In this document: positions 38,642-47,954 of the stretch, in pieces
How positions within the stretch are numbered: the first letter of the stretch is position 1
How the letters are laid out: each line of letters starts with the position of its first letter
Origin: Anderseniella sp963759095
Lineage (GTDB): Bacteria > Pseudomonadota > Alphaproteobacteria > Rhizobiales > Aestuariivirgaceae
Reading direction: 5' to 3'
Length of the DNA: 64,000 bases
Assembly (NCBI GenBank): GCA_963759095.1
Contig: CAVWYF010000037.1
Location: forward strand, 1-64,000
Made by a program: the position numbers and the translations under genes
The notes under the pieces: model-generated
Database searches by the model: none
The model's input: the letters and a program-made list of their open reading frames with translations, nothing else
What the model was told of the DNA's origin: nothing

Positions 38642-39835
38642 ATGCTTTACCTAAAAGTCACCGAAACTCCCAAACTCAAGTCCTGTATCCTGCTTGCCGC
38701 AGGTCTCTGGTTGATCGTGCTCACGGCGCTGAGCACCGGATCCGCCGGGGCGCAAAGCCAGTCAGAAAATGCCATCCGCCAAAAAGCAAACGCTGGTACC
38801 GTGACACTCATCACCGGTGGCGTGGACGGCGTTTCCAACACTTATCAGCAATTAGCCAGCGATCTTGCTAGCGTTCTTGATGTCAAAAGCGAGCTGCGTG
38901 TGTTGCCGGTCATTGGCTACGGATCGCTGCAGAATATTGAAGATCTGCTTTTTCTGAAGGGCATCGATGTCGGCATGGTTCATTCCGATGTGATGCGGCA
39001 TATGGAGCAGCGCGGCATACTGCCCGGCGCCAAAAACAGGCTCAAATACATCACCAAATTGTATGATGAACAGCTGCATATTCTGGCCAATACAAAATAC
39101 ACCGACATCAAACAACTGAACGGACAAACCGTTATCGTTGGACGGCCGGGCAGCGGCAACGAGATGAGCGCGCTGACGCTGCTCCGCGATCTCCGCCTGA
39201 ATGTCAAATTCATCCATGTCGAGTTCGACGAAGGTGTGAAACAAGTGAGTGACGGCAGGGCTGCTGCCATGGTTGTGGTGACGCGCAAGCCATCGTCTAA
39301 GCTGCGCAAGATCAAGGCGAATTCCGGTTTGCATTTTTTACCGGTGCCAATGACCAAGACCGTTTTGCGGACCTATTTTCCGGATCCGTTGACTGCCGAG
39401 GATTATCCAAACCTGGTGGCGCCGGGCAAATCTGTCGAAACCGCCAGAATGGCAGCCGTACTTGCGGTATACAACTGGCAAGACAAATCCCTGCGCTATG
39501 CAAATGTCACCAAATTCATCAGGACATTCATCGACAAACTCGACCAACTCGCCCAGGCATCCCGCAAGGATGTGTGGCAGAAGCTGGACTTCACCGGAAA
39601 GGTCAAGGGTTGGCAGCAATACGAGCCGGCAGCGAACATCATCCGCAGGGCCGTCGCGTCGCGTCAGACAGTCGCTCCCAGACTTCAGTCGAGGATCAAG
39701 AAAAACACGGAATTTGCAGCGTTTGTGAAACTGGTCCAGTCGACTTCAAGCAAGAAATACTCTCCGGAGGAGCTCTTGAAGCTTTACCTCAGTTACAAGG
39801 ACTGGTCGCAAACGAGTAGTGCTCAGAACCAATGA
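38642..39835 (+). CDS. TAXI-family TRAP transporter solute-binding protein
   Basis: 397 residues from ATG 38642, preceded by AGAGG; an in-frame GTG at 38576 would add 22 unlikely residues. A signal peptide is evident (LKSCILLAAGLWLIVLTALS then AGA). The mature part has TLITGGVDGVSNTYQQLASDL, GSLQNIEDLLFLKGIDVGMVHSD, LNGQTVIVGRPGSGNEMSA and LPVPMTKTVLRTYFPD, matching TAXI periplasmic receptors that bind small organic anions or amino acids. No TRAP membrane subunits are adjacent, so it is an orphan receptor or works with a distant transporter. A C-terminal Lys/Ser-rich extension follows the usual domain end. Confidence 0.8.
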   Translation: MLYLKVTETPKLKSCILLAAGLWLIVLTALSTGSAGAQSQSENAIRQKANAGTVTLITGGVDGVSNTYQQLASDLASVLDVKSELRVLPVIGYGSLQNIEDLLFLKGIDVGMVHSDVMRHMEQRGILPGAKNRLKYITKLYDEQLHILANTKYTDIKQLNGQTVIVGRPGSGNEMSALTLLRDLRLNVKFIHVEFDEGVKQVSDGRAAAMVVVTRKPSSKLRKIKANSGLHFLPVPMTKTVLRTYFPDPLTAEDYPNLVAPGKSVETARMAAVLAVYNWQDKSLRYANVTKFIRTFIDKLDQLAQASRKDVWQKLDFTGKVKGWQQYEPAANIIRRAVASRQTVAPRLQSRIKKNTEFAAFVKLVQSTSSKKYSPEELLKLYLSYKDWSQTSSAQNQ

Positions 39836-39846
39836 CACCATGACGG

Positions 39847-39876
39847 GCGGGTCCGTGAGACCCGCTTGCTGATTTT
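39847..39876 (+). terminator. Rho-independent terminator-like hairpin
   Basis: GCGGGTC-CGTGA-GACCCGC stem (7 bp, perfect) followed by TTGCTGATTTT, 11 bp after the TAXI gene stop. The T-run is imperfect. Confidence 0.65.
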
Positions 39877-40043
39877 ATAAAACCCGCCAGCCACGCCGGC
39901 CTGGGCTTTTGAGCTCAGGCGGGCACGGTCAAGTTGCAAATGAAAGGCCTTCACAGCCTCGCATTGGATGACACGGCCTTTAACGGAACACTAAGGCTGC
40001 CGCAGTACCTTCATCGCTTGATCTGGTAGTAAGGGACGGCATC

Positions 40044-42335
40044 ATGCAAGCGGTAGGTGTATCATTGTATCAACGGGCGTTGACGGCGCTGCGGTTCAAA
40101 TCCGTGGTGCTGTACGCCTTTGCCTCAACGCTGTTTGTCAGTGCATTGTTGCTGTTTTCGGTCCAGCCGATGTTCGCAAAGATGGTTGTGCCGCAGCTTG
40201 GCGGTTCGCCATCCGTGTGGGCTGTCGCCATGTGTTTTTTTCAGGCCGTGCTGTTGCTGGGCTACTGCTATGCCCACACCCTGACCAGATTTTTCGGCGC
40301 ACGCCTTGCGGTAGCCATTCACCTGGCTGTCTGTGCATCGGCCTTTATCTTCCTGCCCATTGGGCTCGCGCCGGGTTGGGACACCCCTCCCGGTGAATAC
40401 ACACAAATCTGGCTGCTCGGACTATTTGCCGTTTCTGTTGGCTGGCCATTCTTTGCCGTATCGGCCAACGCCCCGCTTTTGCAGGCATGGTTTGCCCGTA
40501 CCGGTCACCCCCATGCACGCGATCCCTATTTTCTCTACGGCGCCAGCAATATCGGGTCCATGGCCGCTCTGCTTAGCTACCCAGTCGTCATTGAGCCGCT
40601 GATCGGTCTTGCAGATCAGGCAACCACATGGGCGACCGGCTTTGTCATCCTTTCGGTCATGATCGCCCTGTCCGGCTTGCTGCTGCTGGCCAACCGTGAG
40701 ACAGAGAGCAAAACCCAGACCGGAACCGTTGCCGACGTTGCCATGCCTCATCCCACGGCAGCACAACGCGTCATCTGGATCGCCCTTGCCTTTGTCCCGT
40801 CCGGCCTGCTGGTGGCTTTCACCACTCACATCACCACCGATGTGGCCTCTGCTCCGTTTTTGTGGATCGGCCCGCTGGCACTGTACCTTCTGACCTACAT
40901 TCTGGTGTTCCGCGACCCGCCCAAACCATCAATGGCACTGTTGCTGAAACTGCAGCCGGTGTTTGTCGGTGCCGCCCTTATCAGCCTCGCAGGTTCCGGT
41001 CTGATGGTGTGGGCGGCCGGTGCTGTCGCGGGAACCGGCGCCTTTTTCACCATCGCCATGATCTGCCACCGGACCCTGTATGAACGCCGGCCTGATGTGG
41101 CCTATCTGACCGAATTCTACCTGTGGATGTCGCTGGGCGGCGTCCTCGGCGGCATTTTCACCGCTCTGCTGGCCCCGGCACTGTTCTCCATGGTCATCGA
41201 ATATCCATTGCTGCTCCTGGCTGGCCTTCTGTGCCGCAGGGACGCCGTTGAAAGCACCATGGTGCGCTCGATCATTGCCCGGCCCGTCTTGTTCGCCGCC
41301 ATTGCCATTGCCGCTTATGCGGCCAGTCAGCTTCTTGGCGCGGTGACGGCTTCTGCCGGGGCAGATCCGGTGCGCGCCGGTGTGGTCGCCATGGTTGCCG
41401 CCTGTGCCGTGGCTACCTTAATGGCCGGTGAACGTCTGATCCCGCTGGTCGCATCGGCGCTTGCGGTCATCGTATTGCTGCCGTCATCGGGCAAGCCCGA
41501 GCACATAGAGCGCAGTTTCTTCGGTGTGCACCGTGTGATTGACACCGCTGACGGCCAGTTCCGGCTTCTCAGCCACGGCACCACGGTACACGGAGCACAA
41601 CGCATCGATGGCGCCGGTCCGTCCGCATCTGCGCAGCCGGTGCCTGCCACATACTATCACCTGCAGGGGCCAATGGTCCGTATGGCTGCCGCTGCCCGCG
41701 CCAATCTTGCCCCCGGGGCCCGGTTACGCGCCGGCGTAGTAGGGCTGGGTGCTGGGGCGATTGCCTGCAATGCACGTGCAGGTGAAGACTGGCGCTTCTA
41801 TGAGATCGACCCGACGGTAGTGCGTATCGCGCAAGATCCAGCCTACTTCACCTTCATGTCTTCCTGCCAACCGGGTGAACAGGTCATCATCGGCGATGGC
41901 CGTCTGACTGTCGCACGCGAAGCCGATCGCCAGTTTGACTACCTGCTCATCGACGCTTTCTCGTCCGACACTATCCCCGTCCACCTGATGACCGTCGAAG
42001 CCATCCGCCTGTTCCTGTCCAAGGTGTCGGACAACGGTTTGTTGGTATTACATGTGTCAAATCGCTATCTCGACCTTGAGCCGGTGCTGGAAGCCGCCGT
42101 AGCCGAGATCGGAGGTTCGGTTGCAGGCGTGCGCATTTCCGACCGCACCCGCTCGGGAGAGTATGACGCCGCACCCTCGCAGGTGGTGGTCATTGCCCAC
42201 ACCAGGCAGGCATTGGCCAAAATCGGTGACTGGGACGACGTCCGTCCATTCTCCGACCCCACAACGGCTGCCTGGACCGACGATTACTCCAACATTCTCA
42301 GTGCCCTGATCCGCAAGTTTTCGCTCAAGGAGTAA
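40044..42335 (+). CDS. Membrane-fused spermidine-synthase-like protein
   Basis: 763 residues; AAGGGA before ATG 40044. The N-terminal ~500 residues are strongly hydrophobic, with 10 or more transmembrane helices (for example SALLLFSVQPMFAKMVVPQLGG, a signature of this fused family). The C-terminal ~220 residues are a Rossmann methyltransferase-like spermidine synthase fold: GVVGLGAGAIAC, YEIDPTVVRIAQD, IIGDGRLTVARE, LLIDAFSSDTIPVHLMT. The polyamine-site residues could not be confirmed by eye, so the reaction is uncertain; many fused members lack demonstrated spermidine synthase activity. Single-gene unit, no operon partner. Confidence 0.8.
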   Translation: MQAVGVSLYQRALTALRFKSVVLYAFASTLFVSALLLFSVQPMFAKMVVPQLGGSPSVWAVAMCFFQAVLLLGYCYAHTLTRFFGARLAVAIHLAVCASAFIFLPIGLAPGWDTPPGEYTQIWLLGLFAVSVGWPFFAVSANAPLLQAWFARTGHPHARDPYFLYGASNIGSMAALLSYPVVIEPLIGLADQATTWATGFVILSVMIALSGLLLLANRETESKTQTGTVADVAMPHPTAAQRVIWIALAFVPSGLLVAFTTHITTDVASAPFLWIGPLALYLLTYILVFRDPPKPSMALLLKLQPVFVGAALISLAGSGLMVWAAGAVAGTGAFFTIAMICHRTLYERRPDVAYLTEFYLWMSLGGVLGGIFTALLAPALFSMVIEYPLLLLAGLLCRRDAVESTMVRSIIARPVLFAAIAIAAYAASQLLGAVTASAGADPVRAGVVAMVAACAVATLMAGERLIPLVASALAVIVLLPSSGKPEHIERSFFGVHRVIDTADGQFRLLSHGTTVHGAQRIDGAGPSASAQPVPATYYHLQGPMVRMAAAARANLAPGARLRAGVVGLGAGAIACNARAGEDWRFYEIDPTVVRIAQDPAYFTFMSSCQPGEQVIIGDGRLTVAREADRQFDYLLIDAFSSDTIPVHLMTVEAIRLFLSKVSDNGLLVLHVSNRYLDLEPVLEAAVAEIGGSVAGVRISDRTRSGEYDAAPSQVVVIAHTRQALAKIGDWDDVRPFSDPTTAAWTDDYSNILSALIRKFSLKE

Positions 42336-42641
42336 ATACCGGGCGTTGCAACCTGCCATGCTCAAACCACTCCTTTTCGACCCGTCGAGAGCAGGCAGTT
42401 CATGGTCGGCGGCGTAATGACAAGCCACAAACAAAACCCGTGACGCTGCTGGTCGCGGGAAGAACCATGGGCTCAGGCCAGTGGCCGATCACATCTGTTT
42501 GGCGCTGATGGTCACAAAACAATAGATCACCACATTCCGGGGCTAAACACTTAGGATACTTTGATAATGAGGCATGCAGACTGGAACCACTTGCAAATCC
42601 ATTCGGACCAAAAGTGTTACCCATGTCTTTGAAGCGATCAC
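42336..42641. other. Intergenic between convergent genes, nothing seen
   Basis: The spermidine-synthase-like gene (plus) and the DUF1499 gene (minus) converge here. No gene, clear terminator or repeat was recognised. Confidence 0.4.
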
Positions 42642-43160
42642 TTATTCGACAGGTTGAACCTGTTTCGCCAATTTGGATAGCCAGCGCTCAATACGGGCTT
42701 TGTTTGCACCAAGGTCACTTTTGCCAAGCTGAGAGCGCGAATAGACCGCAAGCGTGGATTGGCCGTCTGGACGATCAAAGAATTGCACGACGATCGTATC
42801 CGGAAACCCGAGCCGCTCGGTGCGCTGTATATAGCGATCTGTCAATGCGGGTTCGTCGGCGTAAACCGTTGTTAGTCGAGGTTCAGAGGCAATCACTTTC
42901 GCGAAGGCGATTCTGAGTTCCCTGGCGGTCACCGGATAAAGTGCGGCGTTGATATCCGCTGACGCCGTACAAACGCCCGCAGGGCAAGCAAGTGCGTCAT
43001 TTGGCGACGCGCGCCGTTCCAACTGCTCGAAGGACGCCGGGCCGAGGTCCGGCTCGCCGAAAACGCGCCAGATGCGCTCAGGGCCCATCAGTACAAACGC
43101 GAGCATTGCCGCGGTCGCCAGGAGCATTAAGCTGATACCAATGGCGTTGATAATTTTCAT
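42642..43160 (-). CDS. DUF1499-family protein
   Basis: 172 residues from ATG 43160 (MKIINAIGISLMLLATAAML), with GGAC 10 nt upstream; longer starts (to 43310) are possible but lack support. A hydrophobic N-terminal helix (residues 4-24) anchors or exports the protein. The remainder has the DUF1499 pattern: SPNDALACPAGVC, ARELRIAFAKVIASEPR, FPDTIVVQFFDRPDGQSTLAVYSRSQ and SDLGANKARIERWL. Function of the family is unknown; it is widespread in alphaproteobacteria as a core gene. Confidence 0.85.
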   Translation of the reverse strand: MKIINAIGISLMLLATAAMLAFVLMGPERIWRVFGEPDLGPASFEQLERRASPNDALACPAGVCTASADINAALYPVTARELRIAFAKVIASEPRLTTVYADEPALTDRYIQRTERLGFPDTIVVQFFDRPDGQSTLAVYSRSQLGKSDLGANKARIERWLSKLAKQVQPVE

Positions 43161-43498
43161 GCTGGATGTCCTTGTGGATTGACCAAGGCTGTCGTTGGAG
43201 TGAGAGCAATCTGTGGGTGACCGCAATGGCAAGCCTGTTATCACGACTGCGCTGAGCCCCAGCCTCCGCCCGCAGTGACACAGCACCCGCAAGCCCGCAC
43301 CGCCCTGCACCCATTCCTATTCATATTTGAGTGATGTCCGAAAGGCTACCAATGATGCACCCATTAACGGCGCAGCCATGAGAACCGAGGCTAAGTCGAC
43401 CAGCCCGTCACGAACAACGCTGTCAAAACCATATGTGGTATGAAGGAAAAGAACGGTCGAAATTTCAATTCAACGACAATGCGTTGCAATTAAAAGAA
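43161..43498. other. Intergenic, nothing recognised
   Basis: Region upstream of the DUF1499 gene up to repeat D. It holds the DUF1499 promoter on the minus strand; no RNA gene or other feature was identified. Confidence 0.35.
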
Positions 43499-43614
43499 TG
43501 GAGGAGAGAAAGGGACTCTCCGACTGAACTTCTTTAACTCATTGATATTCTATAAGTTAGCTTATTTTCATATACTTACTGCCCATAAACATGCCCATAA
43601 ACATGCCCATAATC
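43499..43614 (-). repeat. Att-like repeat D (inverted copy of A)
   Basis: On the minus strand: 2.75 tandem TTATGGGCATGT units, AT-rich spacer and a tRNA-Ser-like 3' end CTTTCTCTCCTCCA (43512-43499). 43560-43614 is the exact reverse complement of 3816-3870. Its CCA end matches the core next to the integrase (56272-56259, CTTTCTCTCCGCCA) at 13 of 14 positions and in the same orientation. 43615-43829 holds no gene. Confidence 0.6.
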
Positions 43615-43829
43615 TGTTCTTATTCATCGTTGATCTGGCGGCAGCAACGGGCATCCGCGCCTCAGATTTCAAGCGACACATTCAGATTTGCTACCACATG
43701 TTGATGCGCATTGGAGCCGCAATCATACGCCCAAAATGTCAGGCCTACCCCTCGGAACCCACATGATTTTCCCTCACTGAACTGATCCATCCTAAAAGTT
43801 AGCAGAAGGCGAAGGCGAATGGCGAATGG

Positions 43830-44759
43830 CTACGAGCGAGAAAATGCGTAGTGGGGCAAAATATCCTCAAGCGATGTCGGATCGACGCCAAGATCTCCAA
43901 GCGTCAATGATGTTCCGCTTACTATGTTGTCCTGTTTCATCAGGGTGACTTGTGCTCTGGTTAAAGGCGGTCTGGGCAGAATTGAAGACAGCATCGCAAG
44001 AAAATCCCAAATCAGGAACGGGACGGGCAACAGGAGTCTTCGCTGTTTGGCGTGGGTCAACACAAGGTCGATCAAGGCTTCGTAACTGTATATTTGAGGC
44101 CCGCCCAGTTCGTAGACATTTCCCGAGGCGCCAGGGGCTGTCAAAGCGTTTACAGCAGCCACAGCTACGTCCCCGACATAAACGGGCTGTAGCCTCGTGC
44201 CGCCACGACCGAACAAAGGCAAAACTGGCGAACTGCGGGCTATCTTGGCCAGTGTGTTTAAGAAACCATCCTCGGTTCCGAACAACACGCTAGGGCGCAG
44301 AATGGTCGCATCTGAGAAAACATCCCGAACCAGCAGCTCGCCCTTGGCGCGCGCGCGAACATAGCTCGACTCAGAGTTCATGTCTGCGCCGATGCCGGAT
44401 ATGTGGACCAAACGGCCAATATTCCGAAGTGCGCATTGATGAGCGACATTCAACGCGCCGAGTTCATGTATCGCCTCGAACGTTTCGCTGCCACCCTCCA
44501 CGTAGAGGCCGACCGAATTTACGACCGCGTCACAGCCATCGATAGCCAGAGCCACGGAGGTCTCGTCGCGAACATCCGCGTAAACTGGCAGAATGCCTCG
44601 TGTCTGGTCCAGGTCTTCCCTGGTACTGTCCGTCACAACATGGCGTGCTGCCACGCGAACGGTAAAGCCTTCAGCAACTAGCTGCTTAACGATCGCGCGC
44701 CCCAGAAATCCCGAACCCCCGAAAACAGTCACGCAGCCGATTGTGCCATCAGCTCCCAT
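43830..44759 (-). CDS. NDUFA9-like NAD(P)-binding protein (complex I-associated SDR)
   Basis: 309 residues. N-terminal Rossmann motif VTVFGGSGFLGRAIVKQL (Gly-x2-Gly-x2-Gly type, residues 10-26), then YADVRDETSVALAIDGCDAVVN, VHISGIGADMNSESSYVRAKG-like (atypical SDR with Tyr in SSYVRARAKGE), and ATILRPSVLFGTEDGFLN. This is the pattern of the 39-kDa complex I subunit family and bacterial homologues, thought to aid respiratory chain assembly or to act on unknown substrates. It is monocistronic, with no nuo genes nearby. Confidence 0.85.
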   Translation of the reverse strand: MGADGTIGCVTVFGGSGFLGRAIVKQLVAEGFTVRVAARHVVTDSTREDLDQTRGILPVYADVRDETSVALAIDGCDAVVNSVGLYVEGGSETFEAIHELGALNVAHQCALRNIGRLVHISGIGADMNSESSYVRARAKGELLVRDVFSDATILRPSVLFGTEDGFLNTLAKIARSSPVLPLFGRGGTRLQPVYVGDVAVAAVNALTAPGASGNVYELGGPQIYSYEALIDLVLTHAKQRRLLLPVPFLIWDFLAMLSSILPRPPLTRAQVTLMKQDNIVSGTSLTLGDLGVDPTSLEDILPHYAFSRS

Positions 44760-44885
44760 GGCTTTACCTTCCGTCCGCCTTGGTAAGTCTTACCGGTGCC
44801 AATTAAAACCCTTAGCGCCGTGTCTGATGGCAGTGTTCGACACTTCAATCAGGTTCTGGCCAAGCCGAGTTCCAATACAAACCGG

Positions 44886-45257
44886 TTAAACAGCGTCAGC
44901 AGTCTCACGCAGTTTATGCGGAGTATTGAGCGCATTGATGACGCGCGCCTTTACGCCGGGGCCTAGTTGTCGAAGCGTGACCTCGGCACCTTTGGCGAAG
45001 CGCACACCGTCGTGGTAGGGTCCGGTCTCCAGATTAACGAACGTCACAAACTCATTGACCGATACACCATAGGCGCTTTGAATATTACGAGGAATGCCTT
45101 CCAGTTTGAGCCGCATGTCACAGGCCATGCAAACCGCGGTCGATGCGTTTCTCGGGTCGACAAAACCTATGCTGTGGCTTGGGAAACGATGGGTTTCGTA
45201 GCTGACGCCCTCTTGCGCGGGCTGACTGCGATACATTTCGAGCGAATAGTCACACAT
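44886..45257 (-). CDS. Conserved small hypothetical protein
   Basis: 123 residues, preceded by a very strong Shine-Dalgarno (AAAGGAGGAGA, 45262-45272). Starts MCDYSLEMYRSQPAQEG, a sequence start common to an unnamed alphaproteobacterial family, and has CMACDMRLKLEGIP (Cys pair C-x2-C) and VNEFVTFVNLETGPYHDGVRF. The two cysteines could bind metal. Function unknown; the strong RBS suggests high expression. Confidence 0.7.
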   Translation of the reverse strand: MCDYSLEMYRSQPAQEGVSYETHRFPSHSIGFVDPRNASTAVCMACDMRLKLEGIPRNIQSAYGVSVNEFVTFVNLETGPYHDGVRFAKGAEVTLRQLGPGVKARVINALNTPHKLRETADAV

Positions 45258-45527
45258 GTTCTCCTCCTTTCAAGGGAACATAAATGCCCACCGACCCCGA
45301 CTAAATATCGTCGTATCTTCTGATGTGTGGCTTGTGCTGGACAAATTCAATACGAGAACACGGACGCGGTGATCACATTTTCAGATTCGCTGCCGAAGTC
45401 ATCGGCTGACAATAAGGATAAAACTCCGACAGTGCCGATGTAGCCGTTGTTTATAACCACAGTCACTGCCCACGGCATCCGAAAAGGGCCATCTGCGGAC
45501 AGGGTGACCGCATTGCTCTAACGTCCA

Positions 45528-47945
45528 TCAACGGAGCTCTTTGTAAGTGTCGGCATCAAACCAATCCACCTGAATGGCCCGATTCCTGGTTGAGTCTGCA
45601 AGTTCCAGTGCAGTCTTCTCACTAGAGCTGACGACGCCAGCTTTCAGTGCTCTTTCGAGCTGATCATCGCTGGGTTGCTTGTCCAGTGCGCCGGTCTGAA
45701 GGGCTTTGCGCAACTTAGCGGCGACTGGCCGGGCAGCAACAGCAGCTGCTGCAGCGCGCTCGAGCAAACCTAAACCGGGGGCATCATCTTGAGGTACGAA
45801 TATGTCTGCTGTCAGCCGTTCGCCCCGACGATCCCCATCCAGAAGAGCCCGGGCGACGTTCGCCCCGAGCGCGTCAGACGGCATCGTCTGGGTCAAGCCG
45901 AGCGGCAGGATGAACGGCTTAACGAACCGGGCCACGGGGCGGAAGGGCAAATTGGCGAGCACCCCGGCTAATGCTGTCTCTATTTGGAACATGGCAAATT
46001 CCATCGACCACTGCAGCAACACCTCGTCTTCCTCAAGACGTCCTTCCTCGTGGAACCGCTTCAATGCAGCTGACCCGATATACATCCAGGCCAGCGCATC
46101 CGCGAACCGACCGCTTAGCTTTTCCCGCCGCTTGAGCGACCCGCCAAGCGTTATAAGCGCAACATCAGACAACAACGCGAAGGATGCACTGTATCGGTTC
46201 AGTTTACGATAATACCGCGCATCAAACCCGTTTACCGGCGAGCTTGCCAACCTGCCACCTGTTAGACCAAGCCACAGCGACTTCACGGCATTGGTGGCAA
46301 TGAAGGTCAAATGGCCAAACAAGGCCTTGTCGAACTTATCAAGATCATTCGCCGATACGGCAGACATTTCATCCTGCACGAACGGATGACAGCGTATGGC
46401 GCCTTGCCCATAAACGATCATTGAACGGGTCAGAATATTGGCACCCTCAACCGTAATGGCAATTGGCACTCCCACATAGCCCTTGCCCAGGATGTTGCGA
46501 GGGCCACGGCAGATGCCCGCTCCTGCTTGAATATCCATGGCATCGCTCATGCATTGACGCATGCCTTGGGTTAGATATGCCTTGACGATAGCTGATGGCA
46601 CAGATGGCTTTTGGCCATCGTCGACAAACCCACAGGTCAACCGTCTCGCTGCATCCATGAAGTAGGCATGTCCGGCAATTCTGGCCAGTGGCTCCTCAAT
46701 GCCCTCGAAGCGGCCAATGGGCAGCCCAAACTGTTCACGCACTGTCGCGTAGGCACCAGCCGTTCTGGCCGCCAGTTGCACCGCCCCGACCGACTGCGCC
46801 GGCAACGAGATTGACCTGCCCGCTGCCAGGCACTCCATCAACATGCGCCAGCCTTGACCGATCCCGGCCTTGCCGCCAATGACGAAATCCAGGGGAATAA
46901 AGACATCCTTACCAAATATGGGACCGTTGGGAAACGGAATGCCCATGGGGTCATGGCGATTACCAATATCCAGACCTTTCAGGTCACGAGGCAATAACGC
47001 GCAGGTGATGCCAAGTTCGGTTTTGCCCCCAAGCAATCCGTCAGGGTCTGACGCCTGGAAGGCCAATCCGATCACCGTTGCAACAGGTGCAAGAGTGATA
47101 TAGCGCTTGGAGAAGTTGAGCCTCAAGCCCATCACTTGTTTGCCATCATAACGGCCTTTGCAGACGACACCACGGCTCACGACGCTGGCAGCATCACTGC
47201 CAGCGGTCGGCTCTGTTAAGGCAAAACAGGGAATGTCTTCGCCGCGCGCAAGTCTCGGCAGATAGTGTTTCTTCTGCTCTTCTGTTCCGTAATGGAGCAG
47301 CAGCTCACCGGGCCCCAGGGAATTTGGCACCATCACGACGACCGCAGCTGTAATACTGCGGCTGGTCAGCTTGGCCACGACAGTGGATTGTGCGAGGCCA
47401 GAAAAGCCCAACCCCCCGTGTTCTTCAGGAATGATCATGCCAAAGAAGCCATGCTTCTTTAGGTACGCCCAGGCATCGGCAGGTAGATCCCTGAGCTGGG
47501 AAACTTCCCAATCGTCGATCATGCGACAGAGCTCCTCGACCGGACCGTCGAGAAACTCCTGCTCCTTTTTGCTTAGAGGTAGAGGGGCGAAGTCGAGCAA
47601 TTGCTTCCAGTCTGGATTACCAGAGAACAACTCGCCATCCCATCCGACCGTGCCCGCTTCCAGAGCGATCCTTTCGGTCTCACCCACAACGGGAAGGATG
47701 CGGCGCACCTTGATCATGGCCGGCGCCGAAATTAGCTTCTGACGTATTGACGGGACACCGAAAACGGTGGCCAGCGCGGCGCCACTGATGGCAAACACAA
47801 AACTGCCAGTGGTCAATGCGCCGTCACACGTGATCCATGCCACAAGACACAGTATCAGGGCTCCAACCCAGGCTAAATATCCGCGGCCTGTATACAGGCC
47901 GTAACCTAACCAAAGCAGCGCGGCGAAGATGAAAGCAAATGTCAT
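45528..47945 (-). CDS. fadE: Acyl-CoA dehydrogenase, FadE type
   Basis: 805 residues, the length of the large enterobacterial FadE class rather than the usual ~390-residue enzymes. N-terminal hydrophobic segments (about residues 3-23 and 25-65) suggest membrane association. The dehydrogenase core includes FFGMIIPEEHGGLGFSGLAQ, PCFALTEPTAGSDAASVV (FAD/substrate region), GIGQGWRMLMECLAAGRSISLP and ITVEGANILTRSM. The C-terminal DUF1974-like part ends IQVDWFDADTYKELR. It oxidises acyl-CoA to trans-2-enoyl-CoA. It is the last gene of the operon, 9 bp after the fadB/N-type stop. Confidence 0.92.
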   Translation of the reverse strand: MTFAFIFAALLWLGYGLYTGRGYLAWVGALILCLVAWITCDGALTTGSFVFAISGAALATVFGVPSIRQKLISAPAMIKVRRILPVVGETERIALEAGTVGWDGELFSGNPDWKQLLDFAPLPLSKKEQEFLDGPVEELCRMIDDWEVSQLRDLPADAWAYLKKHGFFGMIIPEEHGGLGFSGLAQSTVVAKLTSRSITAAVVVMVPNSLGPGELLLHYGTEEQKKHYLPRLARGEDIPCFALTEPTAGSDAASVVSRGVVCKGRYDGKQVMGLRLNFSKRYITLAPVATVIGLAFQASDPDGLLGGKTELGITCALLPRDLKGLDIGNRHDPMGIPFPNGPIFGKDVFIPLDFVIGGKAGIGQGWRMLMECLAAGRSISLPAQSVGAVQLAARTAGAYATVREQFGLPIGRFEGIEEPLARIAGHAYFMDAARRLTCGFVDDGQKPSVPSAIVKAYLTQGMRQCMSDAMDIQAGAGICRGPRNILGKGYVGVPIAITVEGANILTRSMIVYGQGAIRCHPFVQDEMSAVSANDLDKFDKALFGHLTFIATNAVKSLWLGLTGGRLASSPVNGFDARYYRKLNRYSASFALLSDVALITLGGSLKRREKLSGRFADALAWMYIGSAALKRFHEEGRLEEDEVLLQWSMEFAMFQIETALAGVLANLPFRPVARFVKPFILPLGLTQTMPSDALGANVARALLDGDRRGERLTADIFVPQDDAPGLGLLERAAAAAVAARPVAAKLRKALQTGALDKQPSDDQLERALKAGVVSSSEKTALELADSTRNRAIQVDWFDADTYKELR

Positions 47946-47954
47946 GACGTTTGT

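Noticed and set aside
44403..44681. Plus-strand frame of 92 codons
   Set aside because: Shadow of the NDUFA9-like gene on the other strand.
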